Source of the DNA: Melampsora larici-populina 98AG31
Lineage: Eukaryota > Basidiomycota > Pucciniomycetes > Pucciniales > Melampsoraceae
Reading direction: 5' to 3'
DNA: 64,000 nucleotides
Assembly: GCF_000204055.1 (NCBI RefSeq)
Contig: NW_006768785.1
Span: 937,496 to 1,001,495, forward strand
This document shows positions 37,717-49,653 of the stretch, in pieces. Both the position numbers and the translations under genes were made by a program. The first letter of the stretch is position 1. Every line of letters begins with the position of its first letter. The notes beneath the pieces were generated by a model. It was not told the origin of the DNA, did no database searches, and saw nothing but the letters and a program-made list of their open reading frames with translations.

Positions 37717-38843
37717 ATGAAGTGAAGTGAAGAAAAAAAATCTTAAAAAGGTTTAGTTAAGGTTTTTTTTTCTTTTGAAAATCAAACATCTCAAGTTTTT
37801 TATTATTTTTCTTTTTTGGAAAGATTTGGGTTTATTGATTTGTACATATTGGATTATGATTTTCTTTTTTGGATTTTGCATTTTGTGGAACGTTTTTGTT
37901 TTTTTTGGATTATTATTTTTTTGTTTTGTAAAAACAAAGAGTTCTGTTGGTATTTTTCTGTTTTCTGTTTTCTTTGTTTTGGATTTTTTTCTTTTGTGAA
38001 GTTTATAAATATCAAAAAGTTCTTGATTTAATTGCATTCTTTTTTTCTTTTCTTTTCTTTTGTCTTTTTTTTTGATTATCATCATTATTATTTCTGTTTC
38101 ATTTTTCGAAAAATGAATGAACGAACGAACAAAGCATTGATTTTTTCTTTTATTACTTACACTTTAGATAAATAAATATATCTAGTTTGGTTTTGGTTTT
38201 TTATTAGGTTTTGTTTTTCGTTTTTACTTTGTTTTTGTGTATATATATTTTATCATTTTTTTTAAAAAATCAGTGAGGAAGAAGTTTATATTGACTAGAA
38301 GAGATCTTTTTTTACATTTTTGTTTGATTTTGATTTTACTTTCAGTTTTATATCTGTAGATATGCATTGCATTTTGTTTTTCCTTTCCAACAAAAAAAAT
38401 CTTGAAATCGAATGAAGAAATTTTAAATATGGTTGGATTTTTGATATCAATTTAAGCATGAATTAGATGCAGCAAATCGAATGGATTTCTGGGTTGCAAT
38501 TTTAAATTTGAACTTATCATTTAATGATAGAGCATTAACTTATACAAGGACTTTCGTTCATCTTTTGCTGGTATACTTAACTTACTTGTAGATAAATGAT
38601 ATGCATGTCACCTTTTTAGTATGAGCCAATATGTATTGACTTATAAAACTCAGAACTGGAATTTTATTGCAATTTGTATCCTTCAAGTTCTCCTTTCTTT
38701 TGATTGAAGAAAGAATTTACACAAGTGAAGCTATCAAATTAAGGAAGATCAAACAATCGGAAAATTATGAGGTCAAGGTATTGATCTAGGTAATAGAAAA
38801 GCTGTCTTTTCAACATATCTATGTATGAAGTTACTGATCTCTA
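37717..38843. other. Convergent 3' intergenic region
   Basis: Very T-rich downstream of Ste11 (37760-38060 and 38200-38270), consistent with 3' untranslated and termination sequence. No gene supported. Confidence 0.5.
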
Positions 38844-40147
38844 TTAATTTTCTGATTCCTTTGTTTTTTTTGATTTCTTCTTTTGCTTGTCTATCTTACC
38901 TAATTCTGATGCCTCAGGCTGTTCTGTTTCATCTGTAGACTCAGGATCTGATTCAGTTTGATGAGTGGATGTACCACTAGTACTACCAGAAAGGAAAGAA
39001 GACATTGGTTTGCCTTTGTTTTTTTCATCTGTTTCAATATTGTGAGCCAACCTGATGTCAATAATACAAAAAAAACCACGAGATGAGAATCCAGATCAGT
39101 GATGGTTCAAGTTGAAGATGATGTAAGAAGGTGCTACAAAGTAACATGTTATAACATCCTAGGAAATCTTGTTGTTGACAGAGATTGCTTGCTTACTTCT
39201 TTTTTTCTTTTTCTAGCTTCTCTTTTCTCTCTTCTCCGCCTTGGGCCACTTGAGCCTAGATCCAATGAAAGAGACAAGATGAAATTTTTATTTTATTAGT
39301 ATAAGCAGAATCACAATAAGATAAATCAAAACAAAAACTTACAGCTAAACCCACAACTTGAGCTTAAGAAAAACAAACAAAGATAAAAATAAGATAATGT
39401 GTTTGTGTTTTGGAAGTGGTTAAGGAAGACTATTTCTGACTTACCCATTAACTTTAAGACCTTATTGGCAGTCTATCAATGAGACAAGAAGAAAAAGAAA
39501 GGTCAGCTATGATTCAAGTGATGACCCGAGACATCAGACTCTTTTATTCACCTTTCCCCTCTTGAGTGTGGCAAGCAACTCTTTGTTCCCTTTGGCGGCC
39601 TTTTTGAATCATAAGGAAGGGTACATTAGTTACGTTTCGCAGAATCAGACATATACTCTGAAGATATCAGGATCAGATGGTCACATACCTCGATAGCCTG
39701 ATTGAATCCTTCCTTCTCCTGAACATTTCCTTCATGACCTATCTTGAACATCGCGTTGATGTCCTCCTTACTGATCGATTTCAATGCCTCTATCGGGGAG
39801 ACTTCCAGTTCAGGTGACAAAGTCAATCCGAAAGGTTGCAAGAACAACTTGCTCGCAGCTTCTTTTGCATTTCCCGCCGTTCCGTCTGAGATCTGATTTA
39901 TACAAACGTCAAATATTTTAGAACTTGATGAGTTGCTGCAAGTTCTAAAGTATCATGAGAGTCTTAAGCTCACCTGATAAGTCTCGTACGTGGTAGCATC
40001 AAGCTCTCTTCTAGCGAAACGACTATGACCCAAGGTCTGGATTTTAAAGACATCTTGTACAAGCGAATTGGGTGTAGGTAAAGATAATCCTTGCAAAGTG
40101 AGAACACTGATGACAAAAAATAGACGGCCAAGGTTTAGATTTGACAT
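38844..40147 (-). CDS. Predicted secreted protein, Lys/Glu-rich C-terminus
   Basis: Seven exons: 40147-39974, 39892-39689, 39599-39552, 39472-39445, 39362-39343, 39255-39197 and 39051-38844; 246 aa, every join in frame. Residues 1-24 are a clear signal peptide (LGRLFFVISVLTLQGLSLP). A dibasic RR in SRFARRELD could be a Kex2 processing site. The middle is helical (EAASKLFLQPFGL, EVSPIEALKSISKEDINAM). The C-terminus is charged (EERKEKLEKEKKK) and Ser/Thr/Glu-rich. There are no cysteines. No family recognised. Very small exons (20 and 28 nt) and no retention signal fit a rust secreted-protein or effector candidate, which is an inference. Confidence 0.75.
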
Positions 40148-41353
40148 ATTGTTGATGATCTTAATTAAAAGCAGAGAGACCAGCAATCAGGCTACGAGAG
40201 ATAGAATTGGTGTATTGGAAAACTAGAAGGCTTGGTTGAATGATATGGATCCTAAAGACGTGAACAGGAACGGGCTTATATAGAGATATGGAAGCCTACT
40301 GGTTGTGTCGACTTAATCTTCCAAGCTTTCATGAGCGTTGAATACAAAATTAGCTCGGTTGTCGATCCAGTAGGTGATTGGATCGAAGATATCAGCGAGT
40401 TCGGTGGGTATGAGATTTCATTTTGATCTTAACATAGGTTTTTCTGTAAGATCTCTTCGTTCTTCAATCCTTTTGTTTTTTCCGACGATCCATTGTCGAG
40501 GTGATCACACGTGTGGTATAGTGGCACAATGCAAGTCAAAGGTTTTTCAGACGAACTCTGAGATATAATTATATCTCGTTCGTAGAGCCCATAATCTCGG
40601 AAACCGGAAACCGAAAACTTGTCAGCTCCCGAGCAAAATCGGGAAATCATATTCAAGATAATGGGTCTGAAGTAGTCAGGATTTGCACAGCTAGGTATAT
40701 AACGGACACCGGTGGTCGAGGTTGTCTTGAAGGCTGAACATCCGAAGTCAAGGATGATATGTGATGATGTTGGTTGGGAGGTGTTCTAACCAAGGAGAAT
40801 ATTTAATAGGAGAATAATGACTAATTAGTTCAGTCTATGAAATCCGAAAGCCTATACGAGTTGAGGTGATTCATGATTAGTCCTCAAATTGTGGATCTTT
40901 ATATGACCAAATGGCAAATGGTAAAGAGTAGATTGCAATGGTTTTCAAGATCTAATTAATAGCCTTTGTGAACAAAAAACCTCTTAGGTATTACTATATT
41001 ATCATTTTTGTTTTCCGCCCTCCCTCCCACTTTAGTATGGCATTCTTATATAGACCGCCCCTATAGAGGTTCTCAGGATTTATTTTCATCACTGTAATTT
41101 GCTCAGACCCTCCGGGATTGTCCAGCGTTTTAGCATATAAAAAACCCTCGAGGTCTTCAAAACTAAGCCTACCGTACCAAAACCTCTTGCAATGTGGAGT
41201 AACTTAACAAAGTCCCTCTACCGACAAAGAGGAAAATTTGTATCTTAGTGATGTTGCACGTTGATGTAAAAGAGAAGGAGTTCAAGGGTTAGGAAAACTT
41301 GTGATAGAGAAAGAAGGCAAAAGCCCTCCTCATGAAGTGAAAGGGGAGAGCAT
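40148..41353. other. Intergenic region
   Basis: No gene recognised. The first 120 bases upstream of 40147 (minus direction) are the likely promoter of the secreted protein gene. Confidence 0.45.
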
Positions 41354-42160
41354 CGGAGCCTCCCCGAGGCAAGGCGGAAAGTGCGGAAAGTGCGGAAAGT
41401 GCGGAAAATACAGGTTAGACGTACAGGGTAGACATGTGAGCACTTTTGTTTCAGCATCCCAAAGCGGAAAGGCCCTTTGATGCTATGACCAATGCGGAAC
41501 TATTAATCCAACCACATGTATCAGCTATCATCCAGCAAAAGAAACGAGATGAAGAACTTATCAAATCAACAACTCGGCACCTGCTCTCGATCATATCTCT
41601 TCTCAATTGTATCCCTTACTCGCCATAGCCAACAACACCTCCAGATAGTGATGTATGGATGGCGGAAGGCTCGCAGCAAGGTATTGTATAGGCCTTCTGT
41701 GCGTAGTGAGCTGAAGAGACTGTTCAGACCGCACAACCACCTCGGCGGCAACACATAAGCATTTGACAAAGTCTTGCACAGTGATTGTCAACATGATGTT
41801 GGCATCATGGGCATCAAGAAGCGATATGAGTTCGGTCAAAAGCATTGATAGGAAGATGAGGGAGGTCTTTTAAAAAAATGAAAGTCTTCGATTCGCTTAG
41901 TTCCCTATCCCTTTGCCCTTACCCAACAAGCCTATTCATCGTACTTTTTACTCAACATTACTTTTTTGTAATTAATCAATTGTTACTCGTAACGAGTATT
42001 TCACCCAACATTCTTTATATGGTGAAACGTGTTCGAAGTTCGAAGTAAGCCTAACTGCCCAATTCGGACAGTGCTCTTTCGAGGGCTGTTTATACAGTTC
42101 TGTATTTTTTCCGCACTTTCCGCGATTTCCGCACTTTCCGCCTTGCTTCGCGCAGGCTCC
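41354..42160. mobile_element. Non-coding TIR element (MITE-like), about 0.8 kb
   Basis: The left end, GGAGCCTCCCCGAGGCAAGG followed by three GCGGAAAGT units, is matched as an inverted copy at the right end (GCGGAAAGT units then CCTTGCTTCGCGCAGGCTCC), about 55-60 bp with few mismatches. No transposase is coded inside. Outside the TIRs are near-identical 14-mers, GTGAAGGGGAGAGC (41337-41350) and GTGAAAGGGAGAGC (42169-42182), but no clean short target duplication. Confidence 0.7.
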
Positions 42161-42520
42161 AATCCTTTGTGAAAGGGAGAGCAGGGAGTTGAATTAGGAA
42201 GGATTGCCCTGTATCTACTATCACAGTTCGGGTTGAAAATTTTGAACCTTTTTAAAGAACACTGAGAAATCCCGCCCTGTGATTCAGAAGCACACTCGTG
42301 GCATTTTTTTACAAAACAGAAGAATTGAAGGGCTGGAAGGAATAGTGTTCAAAGTTTTAATCACTTTTTGGCCAACTTGAACCCTACATACCACCCACTT
42401 CGGCAAAAAAAGTCGCATTAGAGCATCCGCACTCGTTTGTGGTGCGTTTCGGTATCTTTTGCGGTACCCACCTGCACGGTAAGTTAAAAATTACAAATAC
42501 AGTATGTTTTTCACACTCGT

Positions 42521-42566
42521 GTACAGTATATGAGAAGTAACATTTGTTACTTCTCACATACTGTAC
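42521..42566 (+). repeat. Subterminal hairpin in the Harbinger element
   Basis: GTACAGTATATGAGAAGTAAC is followed after four bases by its inverted copy with one mismatch, a 21-bp stem just upstream of the transposase start. It may be a transposase or Myb-like protein site, or a promoter element. Confidence 0.8.
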
Positions 42567-42635
42567 AAGTCCCACACCGGTGAAAATTTTGTAACTTTGA
42601 AAATACCAAAGTACTCGAGAAGATTAAGATTCAAA

Positions 42636-44052
42636 ATGCCAGATACGTTCTTCTCAAGACACCTCAAAAGAACAACAGACTTTTTCAAGGAGGAGCTCGC
42701 GCAGTGGACTCAAGATTCAAGCTCGGATGATACATCCGATGAAGAAACTGAAAGACCAAAGAAACGAATGGTGAACAGGGATAGAGAAGGAGCCGATGCA
42801 CGACTTTTTCAGGACTATCTCTCCCCAAACCCAGCTTATGATGAAGAGACATTTCAACGTAGATTTCGAATGCCCCGCGAGATGTTTGTTGATATTTGCA
42901 CTAGGCTAGTGCAGCATGATAAATACTGGGAACAAAGAAGGGTGTGCTTCATTATTATTTTGATGTTCATTATTAAAGTTTTTGATTTGTGTTTCTGCTT
43001 CTAGGATTGTACAGGACGATTAGGCCTGTCAACCAAGCAGAAGGTCACCTCAGCCCTCCGCCAGCTTGCTTATGCTGTACCAGCTGATGCTACAGACGAG
43101 TATTTGAAGTTAGGAGAAAGTACAGCTCTGAAAGCATTGAAGAAGTTCTGCTCAGCAATAATTGATATTTATGGCCCCAAGTTTTTAAGACCTCCAACAA
43201 AGGAAGAGTTGGAAATCATTACAAAAGAATACAAGATACGAGGTTTCCCTGGTTGTAAGGGATCTATAGATGGGATGCATTGGTCTTGGAAAAACTGTCC
43301 ATCTGCATGGGCAGGACAGTATCAAGGAAAAGAAAAATCTCCAAGTATAGTACTTGAAGCTGTTGCTTCAAAAAGCTGCAGAATTTGGCATGCTTATTTT
43401 GGAGCTCCCGGATCTTTGAATGATATTAATATTCTCAATCAAAGTCCATTGTTTGACAGATTTCTTGCCGGTATTTCTATTTCTATTCTCTGATACAAAT
43501 TATTTATGATATTGACAGAAATAATTTTATATTTACACAGGAACTGACGACAATATCCATTTTACTGTGAATGGACACGAATACAAACAGGGATATTACC
43601 TAGCTGATGGGATCTACCCATCATGGCCAGTGCTTATCAAGTCAATTCGACATCCTGGTGACAATGCAACTGCTTACTTCGCCACCAGACAAGAGGCGGC
43701 TAGGAAAGACATCGAAAGAACTTTTGGTATCCTTCAAGCTCACTGGGAGATAATCAAACAGCCTGGCCGCCTATGGAAAATGTGCGATATAAGGAAGATC
43801 ATGTATTGCTGCATTGTGCTGCACAACATGGCCAGGCTTGAAAAAGACCCCATCGTTTCCGACTACGACAGCAAATCTCGAGTGGTTCCAAATGTCCGAG
43901 ATCCACGTCTGGCCCCATCACTTACCACTTTCATCGCTGCCTCTCAAGAACTTCACAATAGTGAGACACATTTAAGTTTGACTCGTGATCTCATCACAGC
44001 CGGATGGTTGGCACGAGGTGGTATAAGAAATCTGGAAAATCTGGCCTTATAG
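42636..44052 (+). CDS. PIF/Harbinger transposase (HARBI1-like nuclease)
   Basis: Exons: 42636-42941, 43005-43470 and 43541-44052; 427 aa. The N-terminus is charged and Ser/Asp-rich (SSSDDTSDEETE). DDE_Tnp_4 core motifs follow: GSIDGMHW (first Asp), YYLADGIYP (second Asp) and DIERTFGILQAHW (Glu), then CCIVLHNM. The family enzyme cuts and joins element ends with 3-bp target duplications. No stop or frameshift is present, in contrast with the other transposases of this window. Confidence 0.95.
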
Positions 44053-44240
44053 CTTCTTTACATGTATCGGTCAGGTGATAAAAACAATTTGATATAAAAA
44101 AAGAAAGACAAAAGTAAAAATAGAATTGAAGAACTTTTAAAACATAATGTAGTTAAATCTGTGTGTTGAAAAGTTGAAATCAAAAAGATTTGGTCAACCT
44201 AAATGATGGCAATTGAGAAAATGAAGAGAAAGCTTACCTA

Positions 44241-45121
44241 TCAAGCATCAGTGTCTTCAACTTCCATCTTCTCATATTTGAGAAGGATCTGAGCTTTCAT
44301 CCTCTTCAAAGCCTTTCTAGCCACCTCGCTTTTGATGGTAGTTTCATCTCTATCTAAAATCTCAAGGTCTTTTGCCATAATCTCGGGTCCCATCATCTCT
44401 TGGGTAAGACGATTTGCTTCTTCCATGGCAGATACCCTTCTTGCATTTATATCACGTTCTTCTGCTTTGATTTCAGCTAATTTATCAATTCCCTCTTCAT
44501 CCTTAGCCTCACTTAATCTCATTCTTTTTGATTTCTTCTTGCCTAAGGGTCGAACCGGACTAGAAGGGTGTTCGTTATCAGTTGGTGGTGCTGAGCTGGC
44601 GATGGAAACAGCTGAGGAAGGAGGGAGTGGAAGTGGAGCAGGTTCCGGTACGATCCACTTCGGTTCCAATCTTAAAACTTCCCATGCGAGTTCACTCTTG
44701 AACTCGCATTTCTTGCTATCTTCTGAGGTATATAACGCCTTCGCATCTCGCATGATGTCGACAAGATTGCTTCCACTTCGAGGAGACCGTTCGATTTTAG
44801 CGTAACAACTAGAAAACTTAAGTGTCGAAGTTCGGAGAGAGTTCCAGCTGTGCAAAATAACAATGAGTAAGTAAATTTATCAGTACTGATAGAGAACGAG
44901 TCAACTCACCAAGTTTGAACTTGTTCCCAATCACGATGATGAAGATCAATCTTTGAGTTGAAATGATCAGCGACTTTCTTGAAAAACATCTCGGAGGATT
45001 GATTCGTTCCAATCTCAGGCTTGGAAGACACATGTATCCAAGAGATTGTGAGTTGCTGCTCTTCTTTCACTGTCCAGTTCGGAGCACGTGGCTTGCGAGA
45101 TTTTGTTTCTTTGATTTCCAT
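44241..45121 (-). CDS. Myb/SANT-like partner protein of the Harbinger element
   Basis: Exons: 45121-44910 and 44847-44241; 272 aa. Residues 10-105 form a trihelix Myb-like domain (APNWTVKEEQQLTISWIHVS, then FFKKVADHF, then WNSLRTSTLKF and CYAKIE). A basic GKKKSKRMR nuclear-type signal and a long coiled, Glu-rich C-terminus follow. In known Harbinger systems this protein binds the ends and brings the transposase to the nucleus. It is transcribed towards the transposase gene, with about 190 bases between the stop codons. Confidence 0.9.
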
Positions 45122-45365
45122 TTGATGAGTGGTGGTATGTGGTCGAATGATTCTGGTTGAGTCGAGTTCGAAAGCAGTAGGACCCGGGTAGTTACCGGGT
45201 ATAAAGTATGAGGTAGGCCAGGATTGTATTTACTTCTGGCTTACCTCAAATTGATCCGAAAATTTTGTACCACAGGTCTACTTTTCCACCGGTGTGGAAA
45301 AAGCCCTGCGGTTTCGGTAAATTTACACTTACCACACCCGAGTTGCCGCACGAGTGCGGATGCTC

Positions 45366-45936
45366 TTAATAAATAAATGCGACTTTTTCATCACGGTGAG
45401 AAATTTTCTCATCGTGTGTGTATGTATAAAAACACACAACACTCCACTTTTTGGAAACGTTCGGTAAACAGATACAATGTGATATGTGATCAGAATTCAG
45501 CATTATTGAGATCAATAACGCCTTTCACTGACTGGTAAACGAGGTCATCGACTTTGATGATTGCCAAAGCAGTCGAATGGTCTTGACATCACCCTATTTC
45601 TCGCCCTTCAACGCCACAACATCATTGCTTTTTGACTTGAATCATTCAAACCCAAGAGACTCATGCGATTTTTCAATTTGATTCATTTTCCAGGAAATTT
45701 AAAGCTTTTTTGTATCATTTATCATCTATTGCATCAGAAACAAAACATCTTTAAAAGTGACCATTTCAAATCAGATCGATAATATGTAATAAGCGAGAGA
45801 CAAATACAATCCAACACTCAAATGATTGGATACCACTCGAGGAGTTGAGATAAAAGAAATGATTTGTGATTTGAAGGAAAACAAGGAACTTGGGATCAAT
45901 AAAAGAAGGTTGATGGTAAGTTTGAATGAGAATATT
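45366..45936. other. Spacer between the two Harbinger elements
   Basis: No gene. It begins with ATGCGACTTTTT, the inverted copy of AAAAAGTCGCAT on the other side of the Harbinger insertion, so the insertion split a short palindrome. Confidence 0.5.
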
Positions 45937-46117
45937 AGCGGTACTCAAACATAAAAACCCGATTGAAAAACCCATGGACAAAACCCATGACCACCCAATT
46001 GGTTTTTGGGTTTTGTCCAACGGGTTTTTCCACCTGAGCAAAAATTGGCTACCCAAGGCTACCCTTCTCAGATTTCACCTCGAAAACTCACTCTCATCTC
46101 ATCTCAATCGCGCCTCA

Positions 46118-47583
46118 ATGGCTGAAACACCTAAAAAGACTCGAGGACGACCTCAAAAGCCAGCAGCCTCTCAGCCTTCTCAACAATCTGAAGAACCTTC
46201 TGCTCACAATCCTACTGAAGAATCTCATAGTATTCAAGTGTCTCAGAATCAGTCTGAAGAAAACAAATCTCAAATTGAATCTCAAACTCGAACTGAAACT
46301 CAAGATACTAAGATTGATGAAAATGAAGACAAAAACGTCAACAAGTTGTCTCAAAAATGCTGGTTCACACCAGATAGCGATGGCAAGTCCGATGCTGATC
46401 TGGTTGTTGAGTGGTGCAGTGTGTTCGAAAATTATAATGATTGGCGCACCAAAACAAAAAGTGTGGTTTGTGAATGGGTGGCCAAGTATCTTGTAAGCAA
46501 GGGGCATGTGATGAGATCTGGTCGAGAATGCAAAAAGAAAGTAGGTGTTTTTTAGTTTGTATGGTGTGAAATGAAGAGGTTACTAACGTTTTTGTTATAC
46601 ACAGATTGCAAAACTTGAGACGTGGTTCCGAGATGCTAACACGATCCGATTTGCTACTGGCAAGGGAAATGGAGATGAAGAAATTGATTGTGAAAACATC
46701 CAATTCACTGTCTTGAATGAAGACATCTTGGCTTTCAAATTGGCAAAGAGACAAGGCAATAAGAAAGTGTCTGGTGGATCTCTTCAGGGTATGTTCAATC
46801 AAGTATCTATGCTACTTTCATGTTACTGATTCTTTATGGTTGGATCTAGTGAGAATACTGCAAAAATTCCCGTGGTACAAGGAACTTGAGCCTGTCTTTC
46901 GAGACCGACCATCAGCCCAACCATTGGCGCTAAGGGACTCACTAGGAGGTGAATCAGTCCAACACTTGCACTCTTTAGCCGATTCGAAGGACATTCAGGA
47001 TCAACCATCTGAGACCCCAAATGACACTATGCCTTATATGTGGGAAGACTCTTTCAATACCGATCTGCAAGGGGAACGACCTTCAACTCAAGGTAGTACA
47101 AACGCGCAGAATACACCCGTCTTTGGTCATTTCCGAGGAGGGAAGCGACCGGCTCCTTCCCTCTCCCCCTCTATTGATACCTCCCAGAAGCGTCGTCAAC
47201 ATAGCAGCAAAGGAACTGCTACCTCTACACCTCAAGACCCTTTAGGTCTCAATGTGATATCATCTCGGCTCTCCACCCAAGAAGAAAGAGAAGCAAGTGA
47301 TCGACGCTCTGCCCAAACTCAAGAGAACATTACCTCATCAATCACCACAGCAATGACGAACATTATTACCACTAATCAACTCACTGAACTTGCAACAAAG
47401 GAAAAACTTGCAATTGAAGAAATGAATGTGAAACTTAGAATTGCACGTTCCCAAATGATTATCAATCTTATTCAAAAGAACATGGACCCGGAGAAGGCAG
47501 AGGCTTTGGCCTTGCGAAATCTACCGGACATCCAGCCCTCTCAATTGGGGTCTGCGTCTCAATCACAATCAGAGAGTGGATAA
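46118..47583 (+). CDS. Myb/SANT-like protein of the second Harbinger element
   Basis: Exons: 46118-46540, 46605-46788 and 46850-47583; 446 aa. An AT-hook-like KKTRGRPQK is at residues 5-13, then a Gln/Ser/Glu-rich stretch. A trihelix-like region (LVVEWCSVFENYNDWRTKTK to GRECKKKIAKLETWF) and FPWYKELEPVFRDRP, typical of Harbinger partner proteins, follow. The C-terminus is helical and Gln-rich. The frame is intact though the partner transposase is not. Confidence 0.8.
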
Positions 47584-48033
47584 ATTTGATCTTTTTGATT
47601 AAATTTGAATCCAATGGGTTCATTTACGCTTGTAATGCTCTTTTGGCAAAAAAACTGAATAAAATGAGATGTTCAATTTCAAATATGTAGTGAGATTTTA
47701 ACGCTTTGTTACAATTTGTTCTGTTTTGACAAACAAATTTTGTATGCAATTTTAAAAGTTGATGTTTACGCAAAATTTAATCCAAAAAAGAACCCAAAAA
47801 AATGAAGAGATTTTGTAAAAATTACCAAATTTCAAACTGGTTGTTTTCCTCGAGGTGCACTGCTTTCAATGCAAATTGAAACAAAACTTTGAAGAGATAT
47901 AAATTTGAATTTTTGTATTTCAAGAGATTGGAAAATTTGGAAACAAATTTTTGTATTTCAAGAGATTGGAAAATTTGGAAACAAACCATTCTTTTTTTGG
48001 AATACTAAACATCGGCAAACTGAAAAAAAACAC

Positions 48034-49653
48034 TCAATAACCTTTGGCAATACAAAAATCAGCAAATAGAGTATCACGACGATGGATGCCAACAGACTCT
48101 GCATTAGCCCTCCTGAAATTGTAATCATCAGTTTCATCTATAGCTTCCAAGCTGGAGCTTGTTCCAAATCCTGCCATTGGTGTGCCATCAACAATGATAA
48201 AGTTGTGGATGACCACACAAGCCGATATCCAGTCGCATGCAAACCTGGCCTCCTTCGAGTTGCCCATGTCCAGGCGTAGCTCGTGAAGCAAGCCAAATCA
48301 CATCTGTAACATTCCATTGCAATGTTCAGATGCGATTCGTATTTTCGATATTGAGTTATTGAAGTGAGTTTGAGCGCTTGAAAGGCCTCCTGATCTTGAT
48401 CTTTTAAACACCGGTACGATATGTTCTTTTGAAGCATACCCGGAGTCCGCCAGGATGTACTCTCCTGCTGAGAAGTAAGAGGAGATGTTCTGGTGGAACT
48501 GAAGCGCTTCTAATCAGCTTGATAGTCATAAAAAGGAGAGAGGAGAACATGACATACAGAAGTTGACTTCAACACTCTTTGGTCGTGTGCACTTCCACAC
48601 CAACCATGATGAGCGTACAGGACCTTTTGCTGATCATCACAGATTATAAGCGAGTTTAATGCATAGATTGACTTCCGCGTGTAATAATCTTCCTTGTTTT
48701 TTGAGGGTTCTGAGGCTAAAGGAACTAAAGTGCCATCAATAAAACCTATACAATCTTGAAACCATGATGTTTTGCCGATACGTTTCTTAATTTGAGCTCG
48801 TTCATTGGCGTTTGGCCAGCGTACATATTTGGACTCCAACTCAAGAATGGCATGGATGCATCTCTTGGTATAATCGACCACACTGCCCTCTATTCAAACA
48901 GTCAGTACAAGAGATCACACTGAAACACAATTTTTATGACTCACCCGCTAATGAGAATAACTTGGCCTTGATCGGACACAAGCCTCCATTTCCCGACAAT
49001 CCTAAATTCGCTAAAGCGACCAATAACTGCCACTGAGGGGGTGCCTGAGGACAACGTGAGTTGTTGTGAAATATAGGATTTGATCCGATTTTGTGTAGCA
49101 GTTTTGTAAAGTCATCCCTTTGCATACGTGCCTAAGGCCGTTTGGAGATGATATGAAGTCAGTAACATATAATTCAAGCTGAGGAATCCAATCTCTTGTA
49201 TGCACTTACAACTGTTAGCCAAGTGCGTTCAGTCTCATCAAACCATGCTTGAAAAGTCAAAGCCTTTAAACTACAACAAGGCCGGCGATATCTAGGAAAA
49301 GGGTATCGTCTGCTGTGGACTTTGGTTTGTATCATCAAAAGAGTCGCAACGGTGGCTTTGTCTTCTTCAAATTTTCGCTTGCGTCCGTTGATGAAGGCGC
49401 TCTGATTCATTGCAGATATCATGATGATTATGAAAGCCAAGATGGTGATATGTTCTTGATGTTTGATGTTATCGTCAGAATCGCCGTCATTGTTGGAATT
49501 CATGAATGATACAAGCATTAAGCAGGCAAGTAAGATTGGAAGGAAAGATGGGGCCAAAGGTGAAGTGGTAGTTGTGTCAAGGAGCAATACCTGAGATACG
49601 ATAAGGGTGTTGACAGATGCTAAGAGCTGCCTTTGGTACGAGAGTCTCGGCAT
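48034..49653 (-). pseudogene. Harbinger-type transposase with one internal stop
   Basis: Exons: 49653-49210, 49131-48945, 48889-48558 and 48498-48034. The first part includes TFQAWFDETERTW and FTKLLHKIG, the second LLVALANLGLSGNG. Catalytic motifs are CIGFIDGTLVPL (first Asp), GEYILADSGYASKEH (second Asp) and RIASEHCNGMLQM (Glu). A TGA at 48298-48300 follows LQM where an Arg is expected (then FGLLHELRLDMGN), and the C-terminal VVIHNFIIVDG block is still in frame behind it. A C-to-T change in CGA would give this. The start codon is uncertain because the first 60 residues are unusually hydrophobic. Confidence 0.8.

Larger units (their letters stand above)
42421..45365. mobile_element. PIF/Harbinger DNA transposon, apparently complete
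   Basis: TIRs are GAGCATCCGCACTCG at the left and the exact inverted copy CGAGTGCGGATGCTC at the right. A perfect 3-bp TTA duplication flanks it (42418-42420 and 45366-45368), the superfamily signature. It is 2,945 bp and carries two convergent genes, a DDE transposase and a Myb/SANT-like protein, which Harbinger elements need together. Both frames are open, so the copy may still be active. Confidence 0.95.

Noticed and set aside
47930..47990. Tandem copy of TTTTTGTATTTCAAGAGATTGGAAAATTTGG as a CRISPR-like array
   Set aside because: Only two adjacent copies without spacers, in the AT-rich spacer between two transposon genes of a eukaryote.
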